This document shows, one piece after another, positions 34,746 to 44,601 of a DNA stretch of 64,000 nucleotides. Positions within the stretch are counted from its first letter, which is position 1. Each line of letters opens with the position of its first letter. Under the pieces are notes generated by a model, which did no database searches, was not told the origin of the DNA, and saw only the letters and a program-made list of their open reading frames with translations. The position numbers and the translations under genes were made by a program. Origin of the DNA: Paenibacillus sp. XY044 (GTDB lineage Bacteria; Bacillota; Bacilli; Paenibacillales; Paenibacillaceae). Location of the stretch: the NCBI RefSeq assembly GCF_002257645.1, contig NZ_NQMO01000007.1, forward strand, positions 186,001-250,000, in the 5' to 3' direction.

Positions 34746-35870
34746 CTAAAATACACGATGAGACCAGCCCCGTAGTTTCGCGAGCGCCTCCACATAATAA
34801 TAATCCCCGTAGATCAAGGATACATTGACATTGACCCATTCCGGCTTATGCCCTGTCGCACTATGCAGAATCCCTTCGTGCTCATCGTCGCCGAAAGTGG
34901 AATAGCGTGCAGATAAAGCAGCGATAACACGTGTGGCTGCATGATGATATACAGCCCCTACTTCGGGTGATGTTAATTCCGCGAGCTCCAGCAGGCCTGA
35001 TGCTGCAATGGCCGCAGCAGAGGTATCCCGAGGCTCGGTCTCCTGATTCGGCATGCGAAAATCCCAAGGAGGAACCATGTCCTCCGGCAATGAAGCGATA
35101 AAGTGGTGTGCCACACGCTGCGATGCTTGCAGATATCTGGGCTCCCTCGTGTACCGGTATAGGTTTGCCATGCCGTACAATGCCCAAGCATTGCCTCTGG
35201 ACCAACAGGAATCCGAAGCATAGCCCTGTCCGCCTTTATATTCCAGCAGCTCGCCGCTTGCGGGATCAAACACGGCCACATGGCACGTTGAACCGTCTGG
35301 CCGGATCATATGCCGTAAGGCCATGTCGGCATGCGCTTTAGCAATATGGCTGAACCTCGGATCCCCGCTCTCGTCAGCCGCCCACAACAGAATGGACAAA
35401 TTCATCAGGCAATCGATGATTGCCCATCCCGGGAGATCGCGGTTCCAAGCCCGCAGGTACTGGCCAGCCAGGTTGAACCGACCTGCCAGAAAATTGGCAG
35501 CTGCCAATCCCCTCCTTCTGCCATCGGCGTCGCCGGTTAGCTTATATTTCAAGATCGAGGTCGGCAAATATTGAAATCCGACATCATGATGAAAGCGGTT
35601 CTCCTCCAGCGTCAGCCGCTCCATTCGGATGTCCCAGTCCCAAGCTCCATCAAGGTACCTTTTATCTCCCGTCATATCGTAATAAATCCAAAGCATTCCG
35701 GGCCAAAACCCCGATATCCAGTTATCCAATGTCAACCCATCGTACTCTCCGGATTTTGCCGCATGCGGTGCAAGCTGAGGATCCTTTTGCATCAAACGTT
35801 CTACCTTTTGCTGAGCCTGCCTCCACCATGTCTCCAACTGCGGGTCATTTGTGATCCCTAGTTTATTCAT
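34746..35870 (-). CDS. Unsaturated glucuronyl hydrolase (GH88)
   Basis: A 374-residue cytoplasmic enzyme that removes the 4,5-unsaturated uronic acid left by a polysaccharide lyase. GGAGG lies 6 nt before the ATG. It is an (alpha/alpha)6 barrel with Asp96 (FHHDVGFQYLPT) and Asp153 (WAIIDCLMNLSILLWA), matching the two essential Asp residues 88 and 149 of the Bacillus GL1 enzyme. SCWSRGNAWALYGMANLYRY is also typical. Placed between the permeases and the PL6 lyase, it would act on imported lyase products. Confidence 0.94.
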   Translation of the reverse strand: MNKLGITNDPQLETWWRQAQQKVERLMQKDPQLAPHAAKSGEYDGLTLDNWISGFWPGMLWIYYDMTGDKRYLDGAWDWDIRMERLTLEENRFHHDVGFQYLPTSILKYKLTGDADGRRRGLAAANFLAGRFNLAGQYLRAWNRDLPGWAIIDCLMNLSILLWAADESGDPRFSHIAKAHADMALRHMIRPDGSTCHVAVFDPASGELLEYKGGQGYASDSCWSRGNAWALYGMANLYRYTREPRYLQASQRVAHHFIASLPEDMVPPWDFRMPNQETEPRDTSAAAIAASGLLELAELTSPEVGAVYHHAATRVIAALSARYSTFGDDEHEGILHSATGHKPEWVNVNVSLIYGDYYYVEALAKLRGWSHRVF

Positions 35871-35901
35871 CGTAAACCTCCCTTAGCTACTCAACCTCTT
35901 T

Positions 35902-36792
35902 TTATCCCTTAACCGCCCCAATCAAGGCCCCTTTGACAAAATACTTCTGAAGAAATGGATAGACGAGCAGAATCGGAACAGTAGCCACGATAATCGTCGC
36001 ATGCTTGAGCGTTTCACCGATAATGGCAACCTCTCCGCCGCTGGCTCCGGTAGCCATCGAGCTGGCATCATTGAGCAGCAGCAGCTCGCGGAGAACCAAC
36101 TGAAGCGGATAAAGGGATCGATCCTGCAGATAGATCATTGCGTTAAACCATGAGTTCCAGTGGCTGACCCCGTAGTAAAGCAGCATCACGGCCATCACCG
36201 GCATACAGAGTGGAATCATGATCCGGAAGAGAATGACGAACTCATGAGCCCCATCGATCTTTGCCGATTCCTCCAGGCTGTCAGGCACAGCCTCGAACGC
36301 CGTTCTCATAATAATCAGATTAAACGCCGAAATCGCCTGGGGGATCATCAGAGACCACAGCGAATTCGTCAAGCCAAGCCCTTTTACCGTGAAATATAAT
36401 GGAATCAGGCCTCCGTTAAAAAACATCGTAAATACGATAAACAGCATGAGCGGCTTACGGTAACGCAGTCCTTTGCGCGATAACGCGTACGCTCCAAAGG
36501 CCGTAAGGATGATATTGAGGACAAGTCCGCCGGCAAGAATAATGAAGGTATTGACATAACCCTTAATAATCATCGGGTTTTCAAACACCAGCTGGTAAGC
36601 ATGGAAACTGAATTTTAACGGTCTCCATAAAATCCCGGAATGCTGCATGTACAGCGTCGGATCGCTTAAAGAAGCGAATAAAACATAGACCAAAGGGTAA
36701 ACCGTACAAATTGTGATGACCGTTAATAAGGTATAGTTAAAGGCATCGAATGCTCTCTCACCTAAAGATGGTCGGCCAATTCTTCGTTTCAT
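35902..36792 (-). CDS. Carbohydrate ABC transporter permease (LplC/YtcP type)
   Basis: A 296-residue inner-membrane permease of the glycan-fragment importer, with TAGGAGGAATCTGCTC before the ATG. It shows six membrane segments, the EAA loop EESAKIDGAHEFVILFRIMI near residue 185, and the group's C-terminal signature KYFVKGALIGAVKG. The next gene (GH88) starts 31 bp after its stop. Confidence 0.93.
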   Translation of the reverse strand: MKRRIGRPSLGERAFDAFNYTLLTVITICTVYPLVYVLFASLSDPTLYMQHSGILWRPLKFSFHAYQLVFENPMIIKGYVNTFIILAGGLVLNIILTAFGAYALSRKGLRYRKPLMLFIVFTMFFNGGLIPLYFTVKGLGLTNSLWSLMIPQAISAFNLIIMRTAFEAVPDSLEESAKIDGAHEFVILFRIMIPLCMPVMAVMLLYYGVSHWNSWFNAMIYLQDRSLYPLQLVLRELLLLNDASSMATGASGGEVAIIGETLKHATIIVATVPILLVYPFLQKYFVKGALIGAVKG

Positions 36793-36805
36793 GAGCAGAT
36801 TCCTC

Positions 36806-37777
36806 CTACCATAAGCCCGTATTGTTCATCCTCCGGCTCAGCCAATTGGAGCAAATGACCAGCATAAAATTGATGGCGGAATTGAACAGTCCTACGGCCG
36901 AACTGAAGCTGTAATCGAACTCCTGCAGTCCTACACGGTACACGTAAGAACTAATCACATCCGCGGTTTCATACGTGGACGGATTGTATAGGAGAATGAT
37001 TTTCTCCCCTCCCACATTCATGACCCTGCCCATTTCCAGAATGAACAGGATGATGATCGTGGGCATGATTCCCGGTAATGTCACATGGAGCATTTGCTTC
37101 CAGCGGCTTGCACCGTCCATTTTTGAGGCTTCATACTGCTCCTGATCAATACCGGCTAACGCTGCCAAATAGATAATGGTACCCCATCCGATATTTTGCC
37201 AAATTCCTGATGAGACAAAGATCGTACGGAAATATTGGGATTCAAGCAGTAAAGATACCCGTTCCCAGCCTAATAACGCCAGAAGGTCATTAATGATCCC
37301 ATCACTCATCGTAAATTCTCTGATCATACCGCATACGACAACAAGCGAGATAAAGTGCGGCATATAGGTAAAGGTCTGAACGGTCCGTTTGAATACCGTC
37401 TTTCTCACTTCATTCAGCAGGAGTGCGAGAATCAGGGGAGCGGGAAATCCAAAAACCAACTCATAGAAGCTGATCAACAACGTATTTTTAATGACACGCC
37501 AGAAATAAATGCCATTAAAAAATGACTCGAAGTGTTCCCAGCCCACCCATGGACTTCCCATGATTCCTAATCGCGGGGAAAAATCTTTGAAAGCAATCAT
37601 GGCGCCGTACATCGGATAATAGTGAAAAATGGTGAAATAGAGCAGAACCGGTGTCAACATCATATAGAGCCAAGGGTTTTTTCGGATATCCTTCAGAATT
37701 CCCCAGCGGATCAGGCTCCTGCTTCCGGAAGAGGTCAATAGAGCCCCATGCTGCTTTTGAGGCGGATGTTTCGCCAT
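36806..37777 (-). CDS. Carbohydrate ABC transporter permease (LplB/YteP type)
   Basis: A 323-residue permease partner; the ATG at 37777 has GAGGAG 10 nt upstream and is preferred to one at 37801. PWLYMMLTPVLLYFTIFHYY is the first segment with its family phrase, and YEASKMDGASRWKQMLHVTL is the EAA loop. It lies 77 bp after the binding-protein gene and 13 bp before the second permease. Confidence 0.93.
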   Translation of the reverse strand: MAKHPPQKQHGALLTSSGSRSLIRWGILKDIRKNPWLYMMLTPVLLYFTIFHYYPMYGAMIAFKDFSPRLGIMGSPWVGWEHFESFFNGIYFWRVIKNTLLISFYELVFGFPAPLILALLLNEVRKTVFKRTVQTFTYMPHFISLVVVCGMIREFTMSDGIINDLLALLGWERVSLLLESQYFRTIFVSSGIWQNIGWGTIIYLAALAGIDQEQYEASKMDGASRWKQMLHVTLPGIMPTIIILFILEMGRVMNVGGEKIILLYNPSTYETADVISSYVYRVGLQEFDYSFSSAVGLFNSAINFMLVICSNWLSRRMNNTGLW

Positions 37778-37854
37778 GCCGTTGTCACTCCTCATGATCA
37801 ATCTAAGCCCAGAGGAATCCGGCGGTCATCGCCCTCCTCCGGGCTGATCAACAC

Positions 37855-39510
37855 TTACCGCTCGTTATAGCGATCCAGCGCATTCTGATAGATTTCGACC
37901 GCCCGATCAATCCCGAGCTTCTTAATCTGCGTGACGTAGGCATCGTAATTCTCCATCGGTTCCTTGCCGACGATGAACTTCACGAACATCTCTTCCTTAT
38001 AGTTGCTTACGTCCGTCAAGATTTTGCCGAGCTCCTTGCTCTCCTCATCCGTGGGGGTAAGGAAAGCGGGCAGTGTGTGTTTTTCCGCGTCTGTTTTAGA
38101 CCATATTTTAACGGCCTCATCCTGCTCAGGGAACGTATTCCAATTGCGGCGCTCATCCGCCTCGTACGGGCCATTCGGTTTGGAGTATTGGGATACCATT
38201 TGCTGCAGGCTGTATTTCTCGTTATTTTTGATCAAATCGGTATACACCGGAGTTCCGTTGTCCATCGAATAGCTCTCGCCTTCAATGCCGAAATTGAACA
38301 GCATGGCACCTTCATCGCTGTATGCGTAGTCCAGCCACCTTGCGACCAATTCCGGATTTTTGGCGGCGGTTGTAATCGCTTTGCTTGGTCCGGGGTTGTA
38401 TTTAAAATCACGTTGACCCGTAAATGGAACCTCCCCTTTCTGTACCGTTGGATAAGGGGCACCCACCAATTTAAACTTCGGGTCCTGTTTCTTCATGGCA
38501 TCCATCCACTTTCCCAGACCGCCACTCAGCAGCGATACCGTTGCTCCGGTCTGGCCGGTCAAAATCTTGTTATCCAGAGCTTTGCCGTCCGTAAGCGCAA
38601 AATCCTTATCGAACAAGCCTTCGGCAAACCATTTGCGGAACAGCGCCAGGAAATCCTTATACTGTGGATCGACCGGACCATACTTCACCTTGCCCTCATC
38701 ATCGATATAAAAAGAGTTAGATGTGTGATAGGCGCCGATAAAAGCATCCCGGATTTCAAAATTCCCTCCCGTGTACGTGACGCTAAGCGGAGCTTTCGCC
38801 CCTTTCTGATCTTTGAATGCTTTCAACGTGGTTTCCCATTCCGCAATCGTGGCGGGCACAGGCAAATTCAAGTCGTCGAGCCAGTCTTTTCGGATCATCG
38901 GGCCCCGGAACACCAGCCCGGAAGGGTTGCGGATCATCGGAAATACGTAATATTTGCCGCTGTCCGTTTTCACCATCCTGTCGAGTTCCTTGTCTGCTTC
39001 CAGCTTTTTCTTGAGGTTTGGCGCATACTTGTCAATGAGATCATTGAGTTCCAGAATGACCCCATCTTTGATCGCCTTCTCCGGCCCTCCGGGATAAGAG
39101 CCTGCGCTTCGCCCGGTCCAGTCATATTCGACCGTATCAGGCAGCTCATCTGAAGCGATCATCAGATTAAATTGTTCCTTCGTCTGCTGATCATTCGGAT
39201 GGACATACTTCACGTTCACTCCGGTTTTCTCCGCGAGCGCCTTTCCAAACGGCGTTTCGGCTAGATTGGAATAGAAAGTGACGGCATTATTGTTCAAACT
39301 TTCCCATGATGTGAACCCCTCGCTCGTCTTCAGCGGATAGGTCGAACCGATATCTGAAGATGCGCCTGCTTGATCTTTCGGTTCACCCTCCTCGCTGCTT
39401 CCTGGTGAGCATCCCGCCAGGATCAAGCTCATGAGCAGGACAGAAGAGACACCCGCTTTAAAACGCCTTAATAAGATTTTGCCTATCCGCAAACGTCGAT
39501 CCATTGCCAT
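37855..39510 (-). CDS. Oligosaccharide-binding lipoprotein (LplA type)
   Basis: A 551-residue binding protein of the importer. The signal peptide ends in the lipobox LMSLILAGC, followed by a Ser/Glu/Gly-rich linker. Family phrases include FNLMIASDELPDTVEYDWTG, PMIRKDWLDDLNLPVPATIA and the C-terminal KILTDVSNYKEEMFVKFIVG. With 500-550 residues it belongs to the large LplA/YtcQ group that binds oligosaccharides with uronic acids or rhamnose. The start is ATG at 39510 with GGGGGA very near; a second ATG two codons on is possible. Confidence 0.92.
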   Translation of the reverse strand: MAMDRRLRIGKILLRRFKAGVSSVLLMSLILAGCSPGSSEEGEPKDQAGASSDIGSTYPLKTSEGFTSWESLNNNAVTFYSNLAETPFGKALAEKTGVNVKYVHPNDQQTKEQFNLMIASDELPDTVEYDWTGRSAGSYPGGPEKAIKDGVILELNDLIDKYAPNLKKKLEADKELDRMVKTDSGKYYVFPMIRNPSGLVFRGPMIRKDWLDDLNLPVPATIAEWETTLKAFKDQKGAKAPLSVTYTGGNFEIRDAFIGAYHTSNSFYIDDEGKVKYGPVDPQYKDFLALFRKWFAEGLFDKDFALTDGKALDNKILTGQTGATVSLLSGGLGKWMDAMKKQDPKFKLVGAPYPTVQKGEVPFTGQRDFKYNPGPSKAITTAAKNPELVARWLDYAYSDEGAMLFNFGIEGESYSMDNGTPVYTDLIKNNEKYSLQQMVSQYSKPNGPYEADERRNWNTFPEQDEAVKIWSKTDAEKHTLPAFLTPTDEESKELGKILTDVSNYKEEMFVKFIVGKEPMENYDAYVTQIKKLGIDRAVEIYQNALDRYNER

Positions 39511-39657
39511 TCCCCCGATTCAGGATAGTATGATGAATACCCTTTCACAACAAAGTATCCGAAGCCATTGTTCAACAAATTCGCGAAAGTGAACATAGAC
39601 AAAACATAAAATGATAGGCAATTCATTAAAAACCCGTAATCTTGTCTGTCCTCCGAG

Positions 39658-41985
39658 TCATTGCGCCGCCTTTTGGAATGCTCCCGGAGTCATGCCTTCA
39701 AACTTTTTAAAGGTTCGTACAAACGTGCTGACATCCGCATAACCGACACGGCCAGCAACTTCATTGACGGTCAGTTTGTTATATGTCAGAAGGCTTTTGG
39801 CTTCAGCCAGACGCGAGCGGTTAATCGTGTCCAGCAGCGCTTCCCCCGTATGATCTTTATAAAGACGCGAGATATAGGACGGCGTCATCCGAAACACATC
39901 ACCGATCATGGAAATATTCAAATTCGGATCATGCAAATGGTTATCTATGTAGCGCTGTACATCTTCAATTAAATACCGGTGGTGGTCCCTTTTCTCGGCT
40001 TGGATCCAGCCGCAGACCTGACTCAGCTTATCCTTCAATTGTTCCTTCATTTGCGGGACATGCTCACATGAAAGCAGCGGTTCCACATCCAAGAGATGCG
40101 ACTCCAGTGATCGTTTGCCCGTAACGCTGACTTCATCAACCGTATTAAGCATCGTGCTGGCCATGTTATACATTAAGCATTTGGCAAGTGGGACGGATAC
40201 CGGATGTCCCGAGAAGTTTTTCTGGAAAATATCTTCAATCAGCGCCTCAGCCTTCGCGTAATTTCCGCTCTTCACTACATAGATAAGCTGCTGTTCGACG
40301 CTGAGCGGGAAATAATAATGATGCGGCGGCGCCTGATTCAATTGAGTATCCCCATACCGGATGAACTGTCCGCTTCCAAGTACAATCCGATACTCCAGGG
40401 CATCCAGTGCCTCATGATAGGACTGTGCGATCCCGTATATGTCCGAATAGACTTCTCCGACCGCGATCGTCAGCTCAACCTGCATCTGTTCCTGCATAAA
40501 CTCACGAACCTGAGCGGATATGCGATGCAGAGTAAGCCGCTCCCTCTCTTCAGAGTCGCTTTTTTGAAAATTCACAACACACGCAAGAACATCATTCATT
40601 TCCGTCGTGTATACGGCGGCATCACCCGCTGCTGCATCCACCAGGACATTCGTCAGAATAAAATGCAGCATTTGCTCCTTTTTATCGGACAGGTCGTTCT
40701 GGCCGTACTGTTCAAATTTTCCGAAATCGTCCACGGACATGAGAATGACCACAAAGCGGTCGGATGAAAACTCAATATGATGGGCAGCAAGGGATTCGTG
40801 AAAGAGGGCTTCCTTTTCTATGGATCCCTTAAGAAGCCTGCGGATGAGATGGGCCCGAATCGTGTTGCGGTGCTGATCAAAACGGGCACGCATATCTTCC
40901 TTTTCCGTAAAATAATGCTGAATGGCCCCTTGAAGGAAGGAATATTCACTTGAACCTCCGTCAAACCGCAATCCAAATTTATGCGAGAGACTTTGGAGCA
41001 TCACTTGGATCGGCATATAATTTTTCCGCAGAAAAAGTACGCAGATCACTCCTCCAACCAGGAAACACGTCCCGATGCTGATCCATATAAGCTTCCGCAT
41101 ATACTGCATTTTCTCGTTAAAGAGGGATGCCGGTAACACGGAAACGTATTTCCAGCCCGTTATTTTTGAAGTGATATAGGAAACAGCCGCTTGATGCTCC
41201 TGCACATCCATATACACCATGCCCTGTTGATCTTGAAGCTCCCCGTAGGTGAGATGCTGCGGCAGGAGGCCTAGATCTTTCCGAGCGGCAATATACCGGC
41301 TCTCTGTATCCAGAATGAACATGCTTGCATCCGGATGCCGCGGGGCACTTTCGATTAATTTCGAATCCTTCATGACAAATAGTACGATTGCCGGCGGCTG
41401 CCCCGGTGTGTTAAAAACAAGGGATCTAGCAAATACAACAACCGGCGTTGAAGTCCCTCCATCCCAAAACGTCATCGGCGTATAGTCGTTTACATATTTT
41501 CGCTCAAATAAGTTATTCCATTGGTCAAAAGAGGTATTATCCTGCTGGCGCAGCTTTTGAAACAAACCCTGGCGGTTCATATGATCGTAGGTGGAGATCA
41601 CCGTGTCACTGTTCGTATACATGACATAAATTTGCTCAATGTAATCATTCGCGTTTTTATACGTGCGCAGGCTTTCGGAAATTTGGAACAAATCATAATA
41701 ATGGGCATCGCTTAGCGGGGGATCGACACTCGAGAAGCTGGAGATATTCCGGTTTAAAGCAATCTCCAGGCTCAACTGCTCAAGCCCTTTCAGCTTGCTG
41801 TCAATCGACATCTCCATCTGTTCCAATAACAACGCATTCGAACGGTTTGTTTCCGTCTTGACCTGTTGATATGTAATGAAATACAGAACAAAACTGATGA
41901 GAATGGGTACCATTAACACGGTTATATAGGAAATCAGCCAAGTGACTATCACGCTTCGGTTGTATTTGCGCAGCTGCTTAAACAT
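39658..41985 (-). CDS. Membrane-anchored AraC-type regulator with Cache-like sensor
   Basis: A 775-residue one-component sensor-regulator, common in Paenibacillus next to LplABC importers. The ATG at 41985 has GGAGG 10 nt upstream. One membrane segment is near residue 12-35 (VTWLISYITVLMVPILISFV), and a second near 300 (LIWISIGTCFLVGGVICVLF). Between them lies an extracellular sensor domain of about 260 residues. The cytoplasmic part ends in an AraC helix-turn-helix domain (LNISMIGDVFRMTPSYISRL; LTVNEVAGRVGYADVSTFVR). It directly precedes the binding-protein gene and very likely activates that locus when sugar or loaded binding protein is sensed. Confidence 0.92.
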   Translation of the reverse strand: MFKQLRKYNRSVIVTWLISYITVLMVPILISFVLYFITYQQVKTETNRSNALLLEQMEMSIDSKLKGLEQLSLEIALNRNISSFSSVDPPLSDAHYYDLFQISESLRTYKNANDYIEQIYVMYTNSDTVISTYDHMNRQGLFQKLRQQDNTSFDQWNNLFERKYVNDYTPMTFWDGGTSTPVVVFARSLVFNTPGQPPAIVLFVMKDSKLIESAPRHPDASMFILDTESRYIAARKDLGLLPQHLTYGELQDQQGMVYMDVQEHQAAVSYITSKITGWKYVSVLPASLFNEKMQYMRKLIWISIGTCFLVGGVICVLFLRKNYMPIQVMLQSLSHKFGLRFDGGSSEYSFLQGAIQHYFTEKEDMRARFDQHRNTIRAHLIRRLLKGSIEKEALFHESLAAHHIEFSSDRFVVILMSVDDFGKFEQYGQNDLSDKKEQMLHFILTNVLVDAAAGDAAVYTTEMNDVLACVVNFQKSDSEERERLTLHRISAQVREFMQEQMQVELTIAVGEVYSDIYGIAQSYHEALDALEYRIVLGSGQFIRYGDTQLNQAPPHHYYFPLSVEQQLIYVVKSGNYAKAEALIEDIFQKNFSGHPVSVPLAKCLMYNMASTMLNTVDEVSVTGKRSLESHLLDVEPLLSCEHVPQMKEQLKDKLSQVCGWIQAEKRDHHRYLIEDVQRYIDNHLHDPNLNISMIGDVFRMTPSYISRLYKDHTGEALLDTINRSRLAEAKSLLTYNKLTVNEVAGRVGYADVSTFVRTFKKFEGMTPGAFQKAAQ

Positions 41986-42006
41986 GATCCTCATGCCTCC
42001 TTGAAG

Positions 42007-44262
42007 TTATTTCGGAAATCCATACAATCGCCATGGCTTCCTGCCTCCAAAAAAGTGCTGCATGCCTGGCTCAGCCGGCACAGGTGCAATTACCAGTGGG
42101 CGCTTATCGTCTGCAGCATACAGCACAGCCTCATCGCCCGATTTCAGCATGATTTCGATCGAACGATCCTCATGTAATATATAATGGGCCGGCTTACCTT
42201 GAACTTCGATCACAAACCCTTGATCTGAGTGTGCAAGATCCGTAAGCAATCTGCAGGGTTCCCCCGCAAGACTCTGAATGCGGATAAAAGTCGTTTGTCC
42301 CGCCTTCCAGGCAGCGCTTACAAGGAATCCACCTTCAGCACGCAAATTGTGAAATACAGCCTCCTGCCACTTCGCCGGAACCGCAGGAAATACCCGAATG
42401 ATGTTCCCCCAGCTTTGCAGCAGCATGTCGTGAATCGCTTCCGCCCCGGCTAAAGGCGTCTCGATGACCGGCCCCGCCTCTTTATACATCGTATTCGGTT
42501 TAATCAAATGCATTAAGCTTCGCAAATAGGCTAGTGCTTCATCGCCCAGACCCATTGCTGCTGCAATGGAAGCAGCTCCCGTGAAGCTGAAGCCGCGCAG
42601 ATCGCCTTCCTTGGATATCCAATGTCTGAGGGAACGGATGGCCAAATCCCTTTCTTCCTCAGAATTTCCGGCAATATGCAGCGGGAATACAGCCATCAAA
42701 TGACTGAAATGACGATGGCCGAAATCCAGGCTGAGATCCCTTCCGATTTTGTATCCGGTTTGGTCTACCGGCAGTGGAGTAAGCCTGGCAAGAATATCGG
42801 CCCAGCACGCCTGCAGCGGATCTTCAATCCCCATCCTTTTGGCAGCATACAGCAGAGTTTCGCAGCCCCAGCGTAACAGGGAGAGGTCGTAATGGGCATC
42901 GGGGGTTGTGAGTTGTTTAAATGAGCCGTATTCAGGTGATACCGTGGGTGGCAGGTGGAGTTTGCCGTCCGGACCTTCCTCCAGAAGATGTATATAGAGG
43001 CAGATGCTTCGCCGCAAAAGCGGATAAACAACATCATGAAGCAGCGTCTCGTCCATCGAATAGCGGTACTGCCTCCAGCAGTTATGCATGATCCACGTTA
43101 AATTTCCGATCTCATCTTCAACCGGGCTGTTCAGATCATAGCTGCTGCTTCTCCCCAGGCCGGCCGAATCGCTGCGGAAAGATTCAGCAACGTTAAGAAT
43201 TAATTGCTCCTGATGCTGCCGCAGCGAAGCAATGAGGGATTGTCCCAGCTCAAGACGGTTCGCGGAATATACCGGCGAATAGCTCATCTGGACGTTCATA
43301 TTAAACCATAATCCCGGCCATGGCGTTGAGGTCATCCACGGGCCTTGGTTATCTATTGGAAGGAGATCTTTTCTTGTTGCAGAGGCCAGCTTGTACATTT
43401 GGATCCAGTAAAAGCTTTCGAGCTGCGTGTTCGGAATCGATACGAAGCTTGCCGGATAGTATTCATGCCACCAACTGCGATGTTCTGAAATCCATGAAGT
43501 CATGTCTTCCTGGGGCACCTTCTCAAGTTCATGGCGTGCAATTTCCCTGACTTCACTTGATATTCCATTGATCACCGTCAACAGACATAAACGGCGATAC
43601 CATACTTCGTTTTCGCGTTCCCCTTTTCGTTCCTTCACTTTTCCGTAATTATGAACCTTCCAAGCCGTTGTGCAGCCTTCACCCTTGCCATAGGATTGAA
43701 CACCAAATCCAGTCCCTTCCTCTTCCGTCCGTTCAACAGTGATCTCAGGTATGTGTTGGTTCAGGTTGATTCCATCGGCATTTTTCAGAATGGGATCGAC
43801 CTCAGGATAGGAATACCATCTCATTTTCGCCTTTTGCTCACCTTCATCGCTATCAAGTTCAATGGCCAGAACCGGACATAAGGCATGGATCAATGCCCTC
43901 AATCTGACCTCTCCCTTCGTCGTAGGGATCACTGCGCGCATTTCAGCATTCCAAAGATCAAGCCGAATCTCACAAGGCTGATAGATCCACCCCTCCATCT
44001 CCAACGTGATCTCGCCAATTGGGACGCGCACAGGAAACGCCTTAGGCCCCCCTTCACGCGAAGCCGTCACGTCGGTCCGTCCAAGCACGAATCTCAACAC
44101 ATGTCGTTGATCTCGATGCTCCTCGCTATATATCATGGCTCCAAGAAGACCGTTGCCTATAAAAACACCTTCATCCCAACTTATAGGTTTGGTTTGCCAT
44201 AACATATCGTGACGGGACAGGAATACTGGCCAATCGATATTGGTTTGAATGCACTTACTCAT
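42007..44262 (-). CDS. GH95-related glycosidase with Asp-to-Glu change in catalytic position
   Basis: A 751-residue cytoplasmic enzyme related to GH95. The ATG at 44262 has GGAGGAGG about 7 nt upstream. LSRHDMLWQTKPISWDEGVF then GNGLLGAMIYS is the family's N-terminal domain. Compared with the GH95 enzyme at 17502-19817, the Asn pair is kept (WFNMNVQM, about residue 320), the acid Glu is kept (VSPEYGSF, about 445), but the catalytic Asp before the conserved MLLQS is Glu (IETPLAGAEAIHDMLLQS, about 600), and the GNFGG loop is lost. It is therefore a divergent branch with probably another substrate. The gene ends 21 bp before the sensor-regulator gene at 41985 and may be cotranscribed with the uronate locus. 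Confidence 0.85.
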   Translation of the reverse strand: MSKCIQTNIDWPVFLSRHDMLWQTKPISWDEGVFIGNGLLGAMIYSEEHRDQRHVLRFVLGRTDVTASREGGPKAFPVRVPIGEITLEMEGWIYQPCEIRLDLWNAEMRAVIPTTKGEVRLRALIHALCPVLAIELDSDEGEQKAKMRWYSYPEVDPILKNADGINLNQHIPEITVERTEEEGTGFGVQSYGKGEGCTTAWKVHNYGKVKERKGERENEVWYRRLCLLTVINGISSEVREIARHELEKVPQEDMTSWISEHRSWWHEYYPASFVSIPNTQLESFYWIQMYKLASATRKDLLPIDNQGPWMTSTPWPGLWFNMNVQMSYSPVYSANRLELGQSLIASLRQHQEQLILNVAESFRSDSAGLGRSSSYDLNSPVEDEIGNLTWIMHNCWRQYRYSMDETLLHDVVYPLLRRSICLYIHLLEEGPDGKLHLPPTVSPEYGSFKQLTTPDAHYDLSLLRWGCETLLYAAKRMGIEDPLQACWADILARLTPLPVDQTGYKIGRDLSLDFGHRHFSHLMAVFPLHIAGNSEEERDLAIRSLRHWISKEGDLRGFSFTGAASIAAAMGLGDEALAYLRSLMHLIKPNTMYKEAGPVIETPLAGAEAIHDMLLQSWGNIIRVFPAVPAKWQEAVFHNLRAEGGFLVSAAWKAGQTTFIRIQSLAGEPCRLLTDLAHSDQGFVIEVQGKPAHYILHEDRSIEIMLKSGDEAVLYAADDKRPLVIAPVPAEPGMQHFFGGRKPWRLYGFPK

Positions 44263-44601
44263 TTGCTTTTCCTCCTCCATTTTCGGGTTATTGTCATAGC
44301 CGTAGTACCTGCCTTACAGTGTATCATCTAAAGATGTATTCGCTTACATAAATGGTCAAAGATATGGAAAAAGACATGAAGAGAAAAAGGCAGCCGACCA
44401 ACAAGCCGGCTGCCTTTAAATGTCTTCAATGAGATATCGTTTCCCGGTCGCTAAATAAATACAGAAAACATAGTGAGTAACCTGGAAAATAATAAGGTAG
44501 CATTACGCCGTTAATGTGGCACCTCCTGATACCTGTATTGCATATATATATTCACTTTCCGCCTCAAGTATCCTGCCAGCTCAATCGGATAAGCTGTCAT
44601 A
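44263..44601. other. Intergenic region with terminator, otherwise empty
   Basis: About 340 bp between the GH95-related gene and the sialidase-fold gene. Apart from the hairpin at 44386 nothing is seen with a credible ribosome binding site. It must hold the promoter for the GH95-related gene. Confidence 0.5.
44386..44417 (-). terminator. Rho-independent terminator (bidirectional type)
   Basis: AAAGGCAGCCG (44386-44396) and CGGCTGCCTTT (44407-44417) form a perfect 11-bp stem with A/T runs on both sides. It ends the lyase/sialidase-fold operon. The half-sequence AAAAAGGCAGCCGA also occurs alone at about 56476. Confidence 0.85.

Noticed and set aside
38077..39153. 358-codon ORF opposite the binding-protein gene
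   Set aside because: The minus-strand gene has lipobox, motifs and operon context; the plus-strand frame has neither start site nor motifs.
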